From: Acidobacteriota bacterium | GTDB taxonomy: Bacteria > Acidobacteriota > Terriglobia > Versatilivoradales > Versatilivoraceae | DNA: 64,000 nucleotides | Direction of reading: 5' to 3' | Assembly (NCBI GenBank): GCA_022616615.1 | Contig: JAKEER010000117.1 | Location: 1 to 64,000 of the forward strand | Part shown: positions 47,614-56,357 of the stretch, one piece after another | How the letters are laid out: each line of letters begins with the position of its first letter | How positions within the stretch are numbered: the stretch's first letter is position 1 | Program-made: the position numbers and the translations under genes | Notes under the pieces: generated by a model | Told to the model about the DNA's origin: nothing | The model's input: the letters and a program-made list of their open reading frames with translations, nothing else | The model's database searches: none

Positions 47614-49011
47614 TTAGGACTCTTCGGGAACCGGCATAGGCCGTTTCCTAAAGTACAGACTGTAGCTAAGCGCACCTGCCACCACCGTGAGTAAGCTCCA
47701 CAGCGCTTCCCAACCCCTCAGTCGAGCAAAATAGACAAACACCCAGATATTCATCGAGACATAGGTCAAGGGAATGAGCGGATAGCCGATGTTCACCCAG
47801 CGGGACCGTCTCCAGCCCGGCCGCTTGCGAAACTTGAACAGTGCGAGCACAGACAAAGCGGTAAAAAGAAACAGCGTGAATCCGATGTAGTAACCCAGAC
47901 TTTCGAAAGTCCCTGTCAGGATGAGCAGGCAGCAGCATGTTCCTTGTGCCAGGACTGCCATCCACGGGCTGTCCCAGCGGGGATGCACTTTCGCCGCCGC
48001 GGCGAAGAAAGCACCGTTGCGGGCCATAGCGTAGTAGACGCGCGGTCCGATCATGCACATCGCGTTGATAGTGGCGAGCAACGAGACGGCCATGGCGCCA
48101 CTGAACAGCCCGCCGGCTCGATCACCAAATAGCGACCTCGCGGCTTGCGCACCGACCGCGACGACGCCTTTCATCTCGTCAAGCGAGTTTGCGTAAATGT
48201 ACAGCACGTTCAGAGCGGCGTAGAGCGTGGCGACAAACAGCGTGCCCAAGCCGAGAGCGATCGGCAGCGTGCGCTCGGGACTCCGAATCTCCTCGGCGAC
48301 ATACACGGCGGCGTTCCAGCCGCTGTACGCGTAAAAGACAAAAATTAGGCTGACTGCGAATTGCGCGGCCAAGGGGCTGGTAACTGTCCGCTCCGCGTCC
48401 TCGGCGAAATGGGCCCAGTCGCCGTTCCCAACACTGAACCCAAGCACGAGGAATATTCCGATGACGACCAGTTTCGTGGCAGTGAGTACGATCTGCAGCT
48501 TAGCGACCCGAGAGACATTAATCAGGTTGATGGCCGTGAACGCCAAGACAATACCGCAAGCCACAAACTGCGCCCCTCCGAGACGAAGGTGAGCAAAACC
48601 CAGAGGCACGACCACGCCTGCGGAGCTATCCGCCGACAACGACGGAAAGAAATACGCGAGGTATGCGGAAACCGCTAATGCGGCAGCCCCAATTGGCGCC
48701 GAGAAACCTGCAAAGAAGCTGATCCAGCCGTCGATGAAGCCCCAGGCGGGTCCCCACGCTTCGGAAAGGTATACGTATTCGCCACCGGAGCGTGGAAAGT
48801 TCATTCCCAGTTCCGAGTAACAGAGGGCGCCCGCGAGCGCCAACGCCGCCCCCACAAACCAGATCCCGATTACGAGCGTCGGCCGTCCGATGTCGCCTGC
48901 GAGAAAGCCGGTGGTCGTAAAGATGCCGACGCCAATCATGTTGGACACAACGAGAGCCGTAGCGCTCAGAGTCCCGAGTTGGCGCGCAAGACCGGCCTGT
49001 AACGTCGTCAC
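47614..49011 (-). CDS. APC-family amino acid permease
   Basis: The permease has about 465 aa and twelve helices. Near the N-terminus it has VSNMIGVGIFTTTGF, the consensus amino-acid-binding segment of APC transporters, then PRSGGEYVYLSEAWG and YSGWNAAVYVAEEIRSPERTLP, as in the LAT/AdiC-like branch. The track start at 49167 translates two dispersed repeats (IPAKAGIQ and FPRRREL are repeat-derived peptides), so GTG 49011, preceded by ACGGGGACA, is the better start. Substrate not determinable. Confidence 0.85.
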   Translation of the reverse strand: MTTLQAGLARQLGTLSATALVVSNMIGVGIFTTTGFLAGDIGRPTLVIGIWFVGAALALAGALCYSELGMNFPRSGGEYVYLSEAWGPAWGFIDGWISFFAGFSAPIGAAALAVSAYLAYFFPSLSADSSAGVVVPLGFAHLRLGGAQFVACGIVLAFTAINLINVSRVAKLQIVLTATKLVVIGIFLVLGFSVGNGDWAHFAEDAERTVTSPLAAQFAVSLIFVFYAYSGWNAAVYVAEEIRSPERTLPIALGLGTLFVATLYAALNVLYIYANSLDEMKGVVAVGAQAARSLFGDRAGGLFSGAMAVSLLATINAMCMIGPRVYYAMARNGAFFAAAAKVHPRWDSPWMAVLAQGTCCCLLILTGTFESLGYYIGFTLFLFTALSVLALFKFRKRPGWRRSRWVNIGYPLIPLTYVSMNIWVFVYFARLRGWEALWSLLTVVAGALSYSLYFRKRPMPVPEES

Positions 49012-49049
49012 ACAGAATGTCCCCGTTCCGAAACCAAGACTCACGGCCA

Positions 49050-49143
49050 ATTCCCGCCTTCGCGGGAATGACAGCAGCCTACGCCGGAATCCAGTTCCCC
49101 TGTTGACAGCAACGACCGTCTGAATTCCCGCCTTCGCGGGAAT
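49050..49143. repeat. Two ATTCCCGC-CTTC-GCGGGAAT dispersed repeats
   Basis: Two perfect 8-bp stems with CTTC loops at 49050-49069 and 49124-49143, each followed by GAC, match the widely spread extragenic repeat whose translation is PAKAGIQ. A degenerate unit lies between them (CGCCGGAATCCAG). They sit in the 5' leader of the permease gene. A cousin lies at 43326. Confidence 0.85.
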
Positions 49144-49192
49144 GACGGACGTTGCGGTGTAACCCATGCGCTTTGGTAGGTTCTCTTATCTT

Positions 49193-51097
49193 TCACCGTG
49201 ACTTGCTTTCCAGCAGGCCGCGGCTCCAAGGCTGCGCTAGCGTTGGCCGATTGACGTAGCGATTCATCCAAAGGGTTAGCCTGGACCCCGTTCCAGGGGC
49301 CAGACGAACATTGAGCACTGGAGCGTCGAGAGAAACTGTGTTCCCGTTTGATGTGACCCCCGTGAATTGGTGCTCTCCATATCCGCCTGCCTGGACGTCG
49401 AGCGTGCGAGCTTCAACCTGGTTGGTGTTGACAAGGATGACTGTGACGGAATCGCCCGTCAGCTTCTCCACCAGAGCCGCGACATCCAGAGGAAGGCCCG
49501 AACGGCGTTTCTCTGGATCGAAGTAACGCAAACGGCTGTGCAGCACCCAGATGCGGCCCGCGGCGAAGTAGCCGCCCAGGGTCAATTCAACCAGCTGGTC
49601 CGTTGTTGCGGGAACAATACCCAGAAGATAGTCGGCCAGGCGCGTGTCCGGGGAGGTAGAGTCGTTGCGCATCAGTTCCATGCGCTTGCGGATGTGCTCG
49701 AAATCCGCAGCCAATGCCTTTTCGGGGTAAGTAGGGTTCTTGCCTTCCAAAAAGCCGATCCAGCCCTGGTCGGGTGGCAGGCGCTCGAGGTCAAGGCGGT
49801 CCATCGACCAAAGGTAGATTTCTGCAAGCCGGTCGAGAAAGAGATTGCCAGTGAAATGATAGAACTCCGGCTTTCCTTTGTATTTGTATCCGCGAGGGTC
49901 TCCGTACATCTGCGGAAGGAGGGTCTTGCCATTCTCAACTCTCTTGTGCTGGTAGATCAGGTCCATTTGCTTGCGCAAGACGCTGACATAAGACTGGTCG
50001 CCCGTCAGCAATAGCGCGTTAGCAAAGCCCGGCCAGGCGCCTTGAAAGTAATTGCGGTGGGCGATTTGCTGCAACTCGCCGTCGAAGATGGTGAAGTTCC
50101 AGCCATAAGTGCCTTTCCACCATTGTCCGTCGTATTCGCCTCCAGGTTCCCCATTCAGCCCGACGTTCGATGGAATCATTCCCCCGGTTTTTTGTGTGCG
50201 TTCCTTCCACGCGTTCATGTACTCGAGGGTCCAATTGCGATACTTCTCCTCCTGAGTGAGCGCATAGGCGTTCAACCCGAGCAGAGTGGCTGCCGTGTTC
50301 AGGTGATTGTCACCAACCGAGTCCAGGTATTCCTCGCAGTGGGCCAGCATGCGCGGATACCATTCCATCAGGTTCAACATTTTTGACGTGCCGGCCGCGT
50401 TGTGCAGCAGGTGGAACGTTCCGGGAACGGGATCACCTACCCAGTCATAGACAGTGGCCTTGCGCAGCATTGGACCTTTCGACCCATTCCAGATGCTTTT
50501 GATGATTTTCTTTTCGGGATCGTAATTCGGGGCTTCCGGATCTTCGTTCATATACATCCCGGCGAATCGCTTCATCCGCTGCACCAGGCTGGGATTCGTC
50601 GGTTCCGAAAGCCCCCAGAGAAAGAAAGCTCTCATGCCTTCACCAGTGTGAAACCAGTCAGACATGGTGATGAACTCCTTGTGATAGGCGCCGTTGGACG
50701 CCAGCTCAGTTTTCTCCGTTCGCAGCTCTTTGTACTGCAGGAGATGGCCTTCCAGCCCTTTCTTGTAAAGCTCCAGAACCTTGTCAGAGCCTCCCAGCGC
50801 GTGCAACAAAGTCCAGTTGTAGTAAGTCTCGATGGCGTCATCGGGGCCGTCCAGCGTTCCCCAGCGAGGCGTGTGAAGAAGGTAGCCACGCGCATCCATA
50901 TACTTTTCAGCAAACGCTTCGACGGCGCGGGAGTTGGCCTCGAGCAGTGCCCGCTCCATCAGTGCCCACGCTGGCGGACTCATGGGCGTCTCGATTCTCA
51001 ACGTGGCCTGCGCGAAGGCCGCGTGAGACAGGAGCAGGCCAGCCCATAGTTTGAATACTTGTCCCAAGACCCAAGAACACGTTCGTAGCCTTTGCAT
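49193..51097 (-). CDS. Secreted alpha-toroid-like protein of unknown activity
   Basis: The protein has 634 aa with a signal peptide (VFKLWAGLLLSHAAFA). Residues 60-460 consist of helical pairs rich in Trp, Tyr and His (DWFHTGEGMRAFFLWGLSE, DNHLNTAATLLGLNAYALT, QQIAHRNYFQGAWPGFANALLL), as in (alpha/alpha)6 barrels of glycoside hydrolases and polysaccharide lyases. The C-terminal 120 residues are beta-rich, as are accessory domains of such enzymes. I cannot pick out catalytic residues or a CAZy family. A periplasmic carbohydrate-active role is a guess from fold. Confidence 0.5.
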   Translation of the reverse strand: MQRLRTCSWVLGQVFKLWAGLLLSHAAFAQATLRIETPMSPPAWALMERALLEANSRAVEAFAEKYMDARGYLLHTPRWGTLDGPDDAIETYYNWTLLHALGGSDKVLELYKKGLEGHLLQYKELRTEKTELASNGAYHKEFITMSDWFHTGEGMRAFFLWGLSEPTNPSLVQRMKRFAGMYMNEDPEAPNYDPEKKIIKSIWNGSKGPMLRKATVYDWVGDPVPGTFHLLHNAAGTSKMLNLMEWYPRMLAHCEEYLDSVGDNHLNTAATLLGLNAYALTQEEKYRNWTLEYMNAWKERTQKTGGMIPSNVGLNGEPGGEYDGQWWKGTYGWNFTIFDGELQQIAHRNYFQGAWPGFANALLLTGDQSYVSVLRKQMDLIYQHKRVENGKTLLPQMYGDPRGYKYKGKPEFYHFTGNLFLDRLAEIYLWSMDRLDLERLPPDQGWIGFLEGKNPTYPEKALAADFEHIRKRMELMRNDSTSPDTRLADYLLGIVPATTDQLVELTLGGYFAAGRIWVLHSRLRYFDPEKRRSGLPLDVAALVEKLTGDSVTVILVNTNQVEARTLDVQAGGYGEHQFTGVTSNGNTVSLDAPVLNVRLAPGTGSRLTLWMNRYVNRPTLAQPWSRGLLESKSR

Positions 51098-51179
51098 CTC
51101 TAGTTCCTCGCTTCTTCAAACCTTTGTCACAAAGCTGGCGGCGCCCAGCGCCGGCCCAGCAACCTTGACCACAGGCAAA

Positions 51180-52028
51180 TCAGAGAGTTTGCCGGCCTGC
51201 GTCAGAATCTAAGTAGAACTTCTCCAAACCCGACCGGATAACCTGGAATGCCTGCTTGGGCGTGTCGGCAAACTGAATGAGTTTGAGGTCTTCGGAATCA
51301 ATGGTTCCCCAGCGCACCAGGGCTTCAAAGTTCATTAATTCCTTCCAGTACTTTGTTCCATAGAGCAGCACAACCATCTTTTTGCTGATCTTGTGTGTCT
51401 GGATGAGGGTCAGAATTTCCATCAACTCGTCCAGCGTTCCAAAGCCACCCGGAAAAACCACCAGAGCTTTGGCCAAGTAGGCAAACCAGTACTTGCGCGT
51501 GAAGAAATAATGGAACTCAAAGCTGAGTTCCGGAGAGATGTAGGGATTGGGCGCCTGCTCGAAAGGCAGGCTGATGTTTAGCCCAATCGTCTTGCCTCCC
51601 GCCAAGCGCGCGCCGCGGTTGGCGGCTTCCATGATTCCCGGGCCACCTCCGGAGCAGACCACGAAGCGGCGGGCCTTCTTCCCCAGTGATAACGCCCACT
51701 CCGTGAGCTGGCGCGAGAGTTCAGCGGCCTCATCGTAGTATGCAGCCAAAGCCACCCGGGTTGTTGCCCGCTCCAGCGCATCCGTCTGATCTGATGATCT
51801 GCCAGAGTCTTTCACAGCCTTCTGCAGTTCGCGATACTCATCCTCTGCCTGAGCTTTCGGAACTGCGCGCGCTGAACCGAAGAACACGATGGTGTCTTTG
51901 ATCTTTTCCCGTTGAAAATAGGAAAGCGGCCCCAAGTACTCTGAGAGGATACGCAGTGACCGCGCGTCCGGAGAATTCATGAAGTTAGGGTCTTTGTAGA
52001 ATTTAGGCGGCCGCGTCGGTGTGTTCAT
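51180..52028 (-). CDS. LOG-family (lysine-decarboxylase-like) nucleotide hydrolase
   Basis: The protein has 282 aa from ATG 52028, which overlaps the preceding stop as ATGA; the 60 residues upstream in the track are antisense-like and not homologous. The Rossmann fold has CSGGGPGIMEAANRGA and FPGGFGTLDELME, the PGGxGTxxE motif of LOG proteins, which hydrolyse the N-glycosidic bond of nucleoside monophosphates or cytokinin ribotides. It is larger than the usual 190 aa, with an N-terminal extension of about 100 residues. Confidence 0.85.
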   Translation of the reverse strand: MNTPTRPPKFYKDPNFMNSPDARSLRILSEYLGPLSYFQREKIKDTIVFFGSARAVPKAQAEDEYRELQKAVKDSGRSSDQTDALERATTRVALAAYYDEAAELSRQLTEWALSLGKKARRFVVCSGGGPGIMEAANRGARLAGGKTIGLNISLPFEQAPNPYISPELSFEFHYFFTRKYWFAYLAKALVVFPGGFGTLDELMEILTLIQTHKISKKMVVLLYGTKYWKELMNFEALVRWGTIDSEDLKLIQFADTPKQAFQVIRSGLEKFYLDSDAGRQTL

Positions 52029-53068
52029 GATCGAGTGCTGGCGATCCTCCGAATCTGCAGCGTGAGAGTCTTCCTGGGGTTGTCGATCAGAAGCGCCCGA
52101 ACCTGCTGGGCTGACAGGCCCGTCTGACGCAACATCGGGATGAAGCTCACAAACAGAAAAGTGTACGGGCGGTAGTTTCCGCCCCCGGGTTCGCCCACGT
52201 GGTACCAACCAGCGTCTTGCGAAATGAGCACATGGTCCAGAAGACCCTGCTCCGCCATGCGCTTGATCAACTGGAGATGTCTTTCTGCAGACTTATCGCT
52301 GATGCCATCGAACTCGACCCAAGCGCCTTGCCGAGCAGCGTTTGAATGGAACTGCTCTTTGGTTTCATTCTGGGCGTGAACCCAAATGAAAGCGCCGGGA
52401 TGTACTCCTTCCTGTCTCAGAATTTCCAACTCTTCCATTGCTGCCACTCCATCGCCCGTGTGAGAAGCGATGGCGAGCCCTGTCTGCAGGTGCGTTTTGG
52501 CGGCTGCGCGCACGAGCTTGGCGTCGATGTCCGAAAGAGGACCCGGGTCCACACCGATCTTGATGACGCCGGGGCGGATGCTCGTCCCGTCGATACCCTC
52601 TCGGAACTCACGAGTCCATCGAACCGCGAGTTCATTTGCACTTTCCCGGTAGGCCAGCGCGGGGACGTACTTGTCGTTAGCTGCGCCGTAGAAGCCCGTG
52701 TTGGTAATGATGTGCAGGCCAGAAGCGCGCGCCAGCCGCTCAAGAAGCTTCGGGTCACGACCGAGAAAGGCTGGTGTGCATTCCACCAGCGTGCGGCAAC
52801 CTGCCTCGCGCAGCGCCTTGAGAGGCTGTAAGGCTATCTGAAATACTTCTTCGCTGTTATAGCGCTCGGGGCTTGCCTTCTCAGCGCCGATGAAATCCAC
52901 TAGGACATGCTCGTGCATGAGCGTCATGCCCAGAGCACGGGGAGAGCGTTCACCGCGCACAGTGTTGACTTGTGCCGCGGGCGAAGCCGTGGCGAAGGAA
53001 GCCGCCGCGAAGGACGAGGCTGCAGCGATTCCTGCCGGAACTGTTTTGAGGAATTGGCGGCGCTGCAT
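52025..53068 (-). CDS. Phosphotriesterase-family metalloenzyme, Tat-type signal
   Basis: The protein has 347 aa. Twin-arginine-like leader MQRRQFLKTVPAG with an Ala-rich hydrophobic region. The amidohydrolase barrel has TLMHEHV (metal-binding HxH), Lys in GVIKIGVD (the carboxylated lysine position), SHTG, WVHAQ and SQDAGWY, which covers the binuclear metal site. Phosphotriesterase-like lactonases are the closest known activity, but substrate is not shown. Coupled by ATGA overlap to the LOG gene. Confidence 0.85.
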   Translation of the reverse strand: MQRRQFLKTVPAGIAAASSFAAASFATASPAAQVNTVRGERSPRALGMTLMHEHVLVDFIGAEKASPERYNSEEVFQIALQPLKALREAGCRTLVECTPAFLGRDPKLLERLARASGLHIITNTGFYGAANDKYVPALAYRESANELAVRWTREFREGIDGTSIRPGVIKIGVDPGPLSDIDAKLVRAAAKTHLQTGLAIASHTGDGVAAMEELEILRQEGVHPGAFIWVHAQNETKEQFHSNAARQGAWVEFDGISDKSAERHLQLIKRMAEQGLLDHVLISQDAGWYHVGEPGGGNYRPYTFLFVSFIPMLRQTGLSAQQVRALLIDNPRKTLTLQIRRIASTRS

Positions 53069-53107
53069 GGCTTCACTCTCAGGATTCTCTATCGATCAAG
53101 CGCCATG

Positions 53108-53626
53108 CTAAGCCGTTGGCAAGGTAATGACTCCTTCGATCCTTCTTGATCCGAAGGCCACTGAAACCACCAGCTTCCCATCCGTGGGGCCGTGACCGCC
53201 GGTAAGGTTGAGGTCCAGATGGTGCAACACTGCCTGGTTGGCGAAGGATTTGGTTTCGAGCGCAGTTCCTTTGCTGACATCCGGATTTCGCGGATCACCG
53301 GCCAATGCTTCGGGAATCAGCACTAGCGTCCACTCGTCGGCCGACTTCGCTTTCGCGCGAAGAAAATAGGCACCCGCTCCCAGCTTGGTGTTCCCCACAG
53401 TCATCTCGCCGGCTACGGTCAGCTTGGCCCTGCCGCATCCAAAAACAAATCCTTCCTTGATTCCCTCCAGGTGCTTGGCGTTGTAGGGCAGCGTGATATA
53501 GGTGAGTTTCAGCTCCAAACCCTTGACCGATGCGGTCACTGTCTTATCGAAGTGCGGATGAGCGAAAAGCGCGCCAACCAGGCAAACCAGCAGCAGAGTT
53601 GTGACAAGGAGAGTCGCTTTTTTCAT
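53108..53626 (-). CDS. Secreted DUF2911-like protein
   Basis: The protein has 172 aa from ATG 53626, with GAAAGGTGA upstream (the track uses 53644). Signal peptide ATLLVTTLLLVCLVGALFA. The mature part is beta-rich and contains LGAGAYFLRAKAKSADEWTLVLIPE, a pattern of DUF2911 proteins (AGTYxLxxxPxxxxWTLVL). Family function unknown. It is probably in an operon with the phosphotriesterase gene 40 bp downstream. Confidence 0.6.
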   Translation of the reverse strand: MKKATLLVTTLLLVCLVGALFAHPHFDKTVTASVKGLELKLTYITLPYNAKHLEGIKEGFVFGCGRAKLTVAGEMTVGNTKLGAGAYFLRAKAKSADEWTLVLIPEALAGDPRNPDVSKGTALETKSFANQAVLHHLDLNLTGGHGPTDGKLVVSVAFGSRRIEGVITLPTA

Positions 53627-53784
53627 TGAGTTTTCACCTTTCATGTTTGAAGAAAATGATGATGAACCTTGGGAGTGGTTTTCATTCTAATACAATTAAG
53701 AGCGAAGTTGGGAGCCGCTGTCGTCAGCGGCAATAGCCCGGCCAAAGTCTAGAGTCAGCCCCGAAGGAGCGAGCAAGTCTTCCT

Positions 53785-54023
53785 GGAACTGTGAAAAAAT
53801 TCTAAGCACCGAGCGGCTCTGCCGCCCGATGTGCGGAGAGGCTCTGCCTTTCCGCATGAGGGGCCGTAGTTACCTTTCTCCTCTGCCCGTCAAAAGCCGT
53901 GCGTAGCACGGCTTTTGACGGGCAGAGGAGAAAATGGAGGGGTGACCCTTTGACGGAAGGGCCAAGCCCTTCCGCACATCGGGCGGCAGAGCCGCGCCCA
54001 GTCCGCCATTTTTTCACAGCTCC
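53785..54023. mobile_element. 239-bp MITE-like element, near-perfect hairpin
   Basis: Ends GGAACTGTGAAAAAAT and ATTTTTTCACAGCTCC are inverted repeats with one mismatch. Inside, 25-bp arms at 53813-53837 and 53971-53995 are perfect inverted repeats. A core of two 28-bp arms (53875-53902 and 53906-53933) separated by three bases forms another perfect stem. It has no open frame. Such symmetry fits a non-autonomous transposon. I see no target-site duplication. Confidence 0.75.
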
Positions 54024-54244
54024 GCTAAACAAAGGGGCAAAGGCCGCAGGCCTTCGGGATTGTCTCACGGAAATTCTCTTAACTCGGAAGCGCGACAACC
54101 CCGCACGGTTTCTGCGAACCCGCTGTTCCCCCATTTTGATGGGTCTTGATAAGGGGGATCTTGACGAAATCCGTCCTGGGCGGCGACCGGAACAGACTTC
54201 GTTATCGCCCCAAGGACAGCGGCTCTCACCGGTGGTTTCAGAAT

Positions 54245-55420
54245 TCACTTCGTCACAATCGCCGAGGGATTGGCGCCCGTTGTGATGACTGCGAACAGCG
54301 CGTTGTTTCCCGATCCGACAGCGTCGGTTCGAATGACGGAGACATCATTGGATCCGGAGTTCAAAACGAAAAGGTAAAGATCGTCGGGCGTCAGATATAC
54401 CGACTCGGGCTGTGTGCCTACCGCGATAGACGCAATCACCTGCCGGTTGTTCGGAGGGTCGAGTACCGAAACGGTATTCGATCCATAGTTCGCAACATAG
54501 AGTCGTTGCGCATCTCGCGAAATCACGCCGCGGATGGGGTTCCTGCCCACTGAGAACGACCCATTCAACGTGCAATTGGAAGTGTTAACCACGACAACCG
54601 AGCCCGCGTCGAAGTTGTTCGCGTAGATTTCACCTCCGTCGGGTTTCATCACCAGGTGCATCGGGGATCGGCCCGTTACGATGGGATCGAGCGCCTTTCG
54701 GGTCTGAGTGTCGATCACCGTTAGACTCTCGTTGCTCGAATTGGAGACAAAGAGCCTGGACTGGTCTGGAAGAATCTCGAGAAACAGCGGCCCTTTCCCT
54801 GTGGGGATTGATTCGTCGAGCTCTTGTGTCTCCAGGTCAACAACACCCACGGTGTTGCTAGTCTGCTGCGCAACCCAAAGTTCCCTTCTCGACTCAGACA
54901 GCTTCAGTGCGGCTGGTCCGGCCTGGGTCTTGATCGTCTTGACGACAACCAACGCTTCGCAGTCAATTACAGCAATGTTGTTGGAACCATAACAGGCTAC
55001 AAACGCATAGCGGCCGTCTGCAGAAAACACCACGTCCACGGGGCTTTTTCCCACCAGAATTGTCTTCTTGACAGCGTGGGTGTTGGCGTCGATGACGCTG
55101 ATGGAGCCAGAGCCCAGGTTTGCGGCGAACACCAAGTCGTCAATCGGGCTGGCCGCCAGCCTCCCAGGCGATTTCCCTACCGGTATCGTCTCGACGTTCT
55201 TGAAGCTCTTGAGATCGATCACTGAGACCGTATTGCTGCCCAGGTTGGCAACATAGGCATGGGTAAACGGCGGGATGGCACCCAGGTCGATGTCTTCGCC
55301 GCATCCGGACTCAGCCAGGAGAATGGAGATGCAAAGCAAGGGCCGCAACCAGCGCGCCAAGCCTCGATAAGGCGCCGTGACTCTAGGGGTGATACAGGCG
55401 GCTTGCAAGGTGAGAGCCAT
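54245..55420 (-). CDS. YVTN-type beta-propeller lipoprotein
   Basis: The protein has 391 aa. The N-terminal hydrophobic stretch (LRPLLCISILLAESGC) ends in a plausible lipobox, Cys at about 40. About seven YVTN repeats follow, each like HAYVANLGSNTVSVIDL, forming a seven-bladed propeller typical of extracytoplasmic binding proteins. No catalytic motif. The exact start is uncertain because there is no good ribosome-binding site for ATG 55420. Confidence 0.85.
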   Translation of the reverse strand: MALTLQAACITPRVTAPYRGLARWLRPLLCISILLAESGCGEDIDLGAIPPFTHAYVANLGSNTVSVIDLKSFKNVETIPVGKSPGRLAASPIDDLVFAANLGSGSISVIDANTHAVKKTILVGKSPVDVVFSADGRYAFVACYGSNNIAVIDCEALVVVKTIKTQAGPAALKLSESRRELWVAQQTSNTVGVVDLETQELDESIPTGKGPLFLEILPDQSRLFVSNSSNESLTVIDTQTRKALDPIVTGRSPMHLVMKPDGGEIYANNFDAGSVVVVNTSNCTLNGSFSVGRNPIRGVISRDAQRLYVANYGSNTVSVLDPPNNRQVIASIAVGTQPESVYLTPDDLYLFVLNSGSNDVSVIRTDAVGSGNNALFAVITTGANPSAIVTK

Positions 55421-55527
55421 CGCGGAGTTGCGGAGGACGCAACCAGAAGCACAGCCGGGCTGCGCAACGCTGTCCGCGCGCCGGTTTCAAGCGAAGAACA
55501 GCCGGTTCTTGGCCGACGACGCTGAGG

Positions 55528-55836
55528 CTATTCGTCGCTCGACTTGTCTTCATTCTCTTTGTACATGTACCGGATGCAGTGTTTGAAGACCAGCAGATTG
55601 GGTTCTGCTTCGCGATTTACTTTGATGCAGTTTCGGTCGTACCACTCGATGATGCCGCGCAACTGCTGCCCGTCCTCAAGCACCACCACCATGGGCGTCT
55701 TGTTCTGCATCTGCTTCAGATAATAGAAGCTCTCTGCGTTCGTTTGCTCTTGAGGGGCAGGCTTCCTCTTCTGCGAGCGCACCGTCATCTTGTCCTTCAG
55801 GTCCGCGAGCGAAGGGCGAATTAGCCGGCGGTTCAT
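55528..55836 (-). CDS. hfq: Hfq-like RNA chaperone
   Basis: The protein has about 102 aa from ATG 55836, with AAGAGGA 5 nt upstream (track start 55905 is earlier). Residues 35-97 fit the Sm fold of Hfq: FYYLKQMQNKTPMVVVLEDGQQLRGIIEWYD as Sm1, then LLVFKHCIRYMYK where E. coli has MVYKHAIST. The Hfq KH pair is kept. The N-terminus has a basic extension (NRRLIRPSLADLKDK...RKPAPQ), unlike enterobacterial Hfq, and the C-terminal tail is short and acidic. It likely binds sRNAs and mRNAs as a hexamer. Confidence 0.8.
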   Translation of the reverse strand: MNRRLIRPSLADLKDKMTVRSQKRKPAPQEQTNAESFYYLKQMQNKTPMVVVLEDGQQLRGIIEWYDRNCIKVNREAEPNLLVFKHCIRYMYKENEDKSSDE

Positions 55837-56357
55837 GTAGTCCTCTTGAGGCTTTCTATCCCGAAAAGTTGGTCGGTTCATAGCGGTGATTGGAAACGGC
55901 AGCACACAAAAGCAGTTCGGTTGCCGCGCAGGGTTAATGAATTCAGAGATTGCAAGTGCGTCCGGCGTGTTCCAAGAAACCCAATCCCTTCGGGTTTCTT
56001 CAACCGGCGGGAGTTTGAACTTCGAATTCTGGGCAACAGTTCTGAGGGGAGCCGCACGCTCAGTGCATCAACTTCACGTTCTCCCTCTTGGTTAACTCAA
56101 AGTATTGAAACCGTAACACAAGTAGGCAGCGCCAACAAGGAGAAATCTGCTTCACGCGAAATTTTCGCTTGTAGCCACCCATGCCTGGCGGAGGCCTCGG
56201 CCAGTGGAGAATGAAGCGGATTCGCAGGCGCAAGGACGCGGATGGCTCTGCTGACATGCCCAAGTTCGCAACCCCTAACATTTGATCGCGGCCGAGTTTG
56301 GCTGGCTGTAACAACATACCCGCTACTGACTGGCGGAAAAACAGTCTCTCGATGCGC
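55837..56357. other. Gene-free stretch between hfq and holB
   Basis: No gene is supported. AAGAAACCC (55974-55982) and GGGTTTCTT (55992-56000) form a perfect 9-bp stem that could be a weak terminator or a dispersed palindrome. Nothing else was recognised. Confidence 0.4.

Noticed and set aside
53802-54285. Two ORFs of about 130-150 aa on both strands
   Set aside because: They arise from reading through the palindromic element and have mirrored, repeat-derived sequence.
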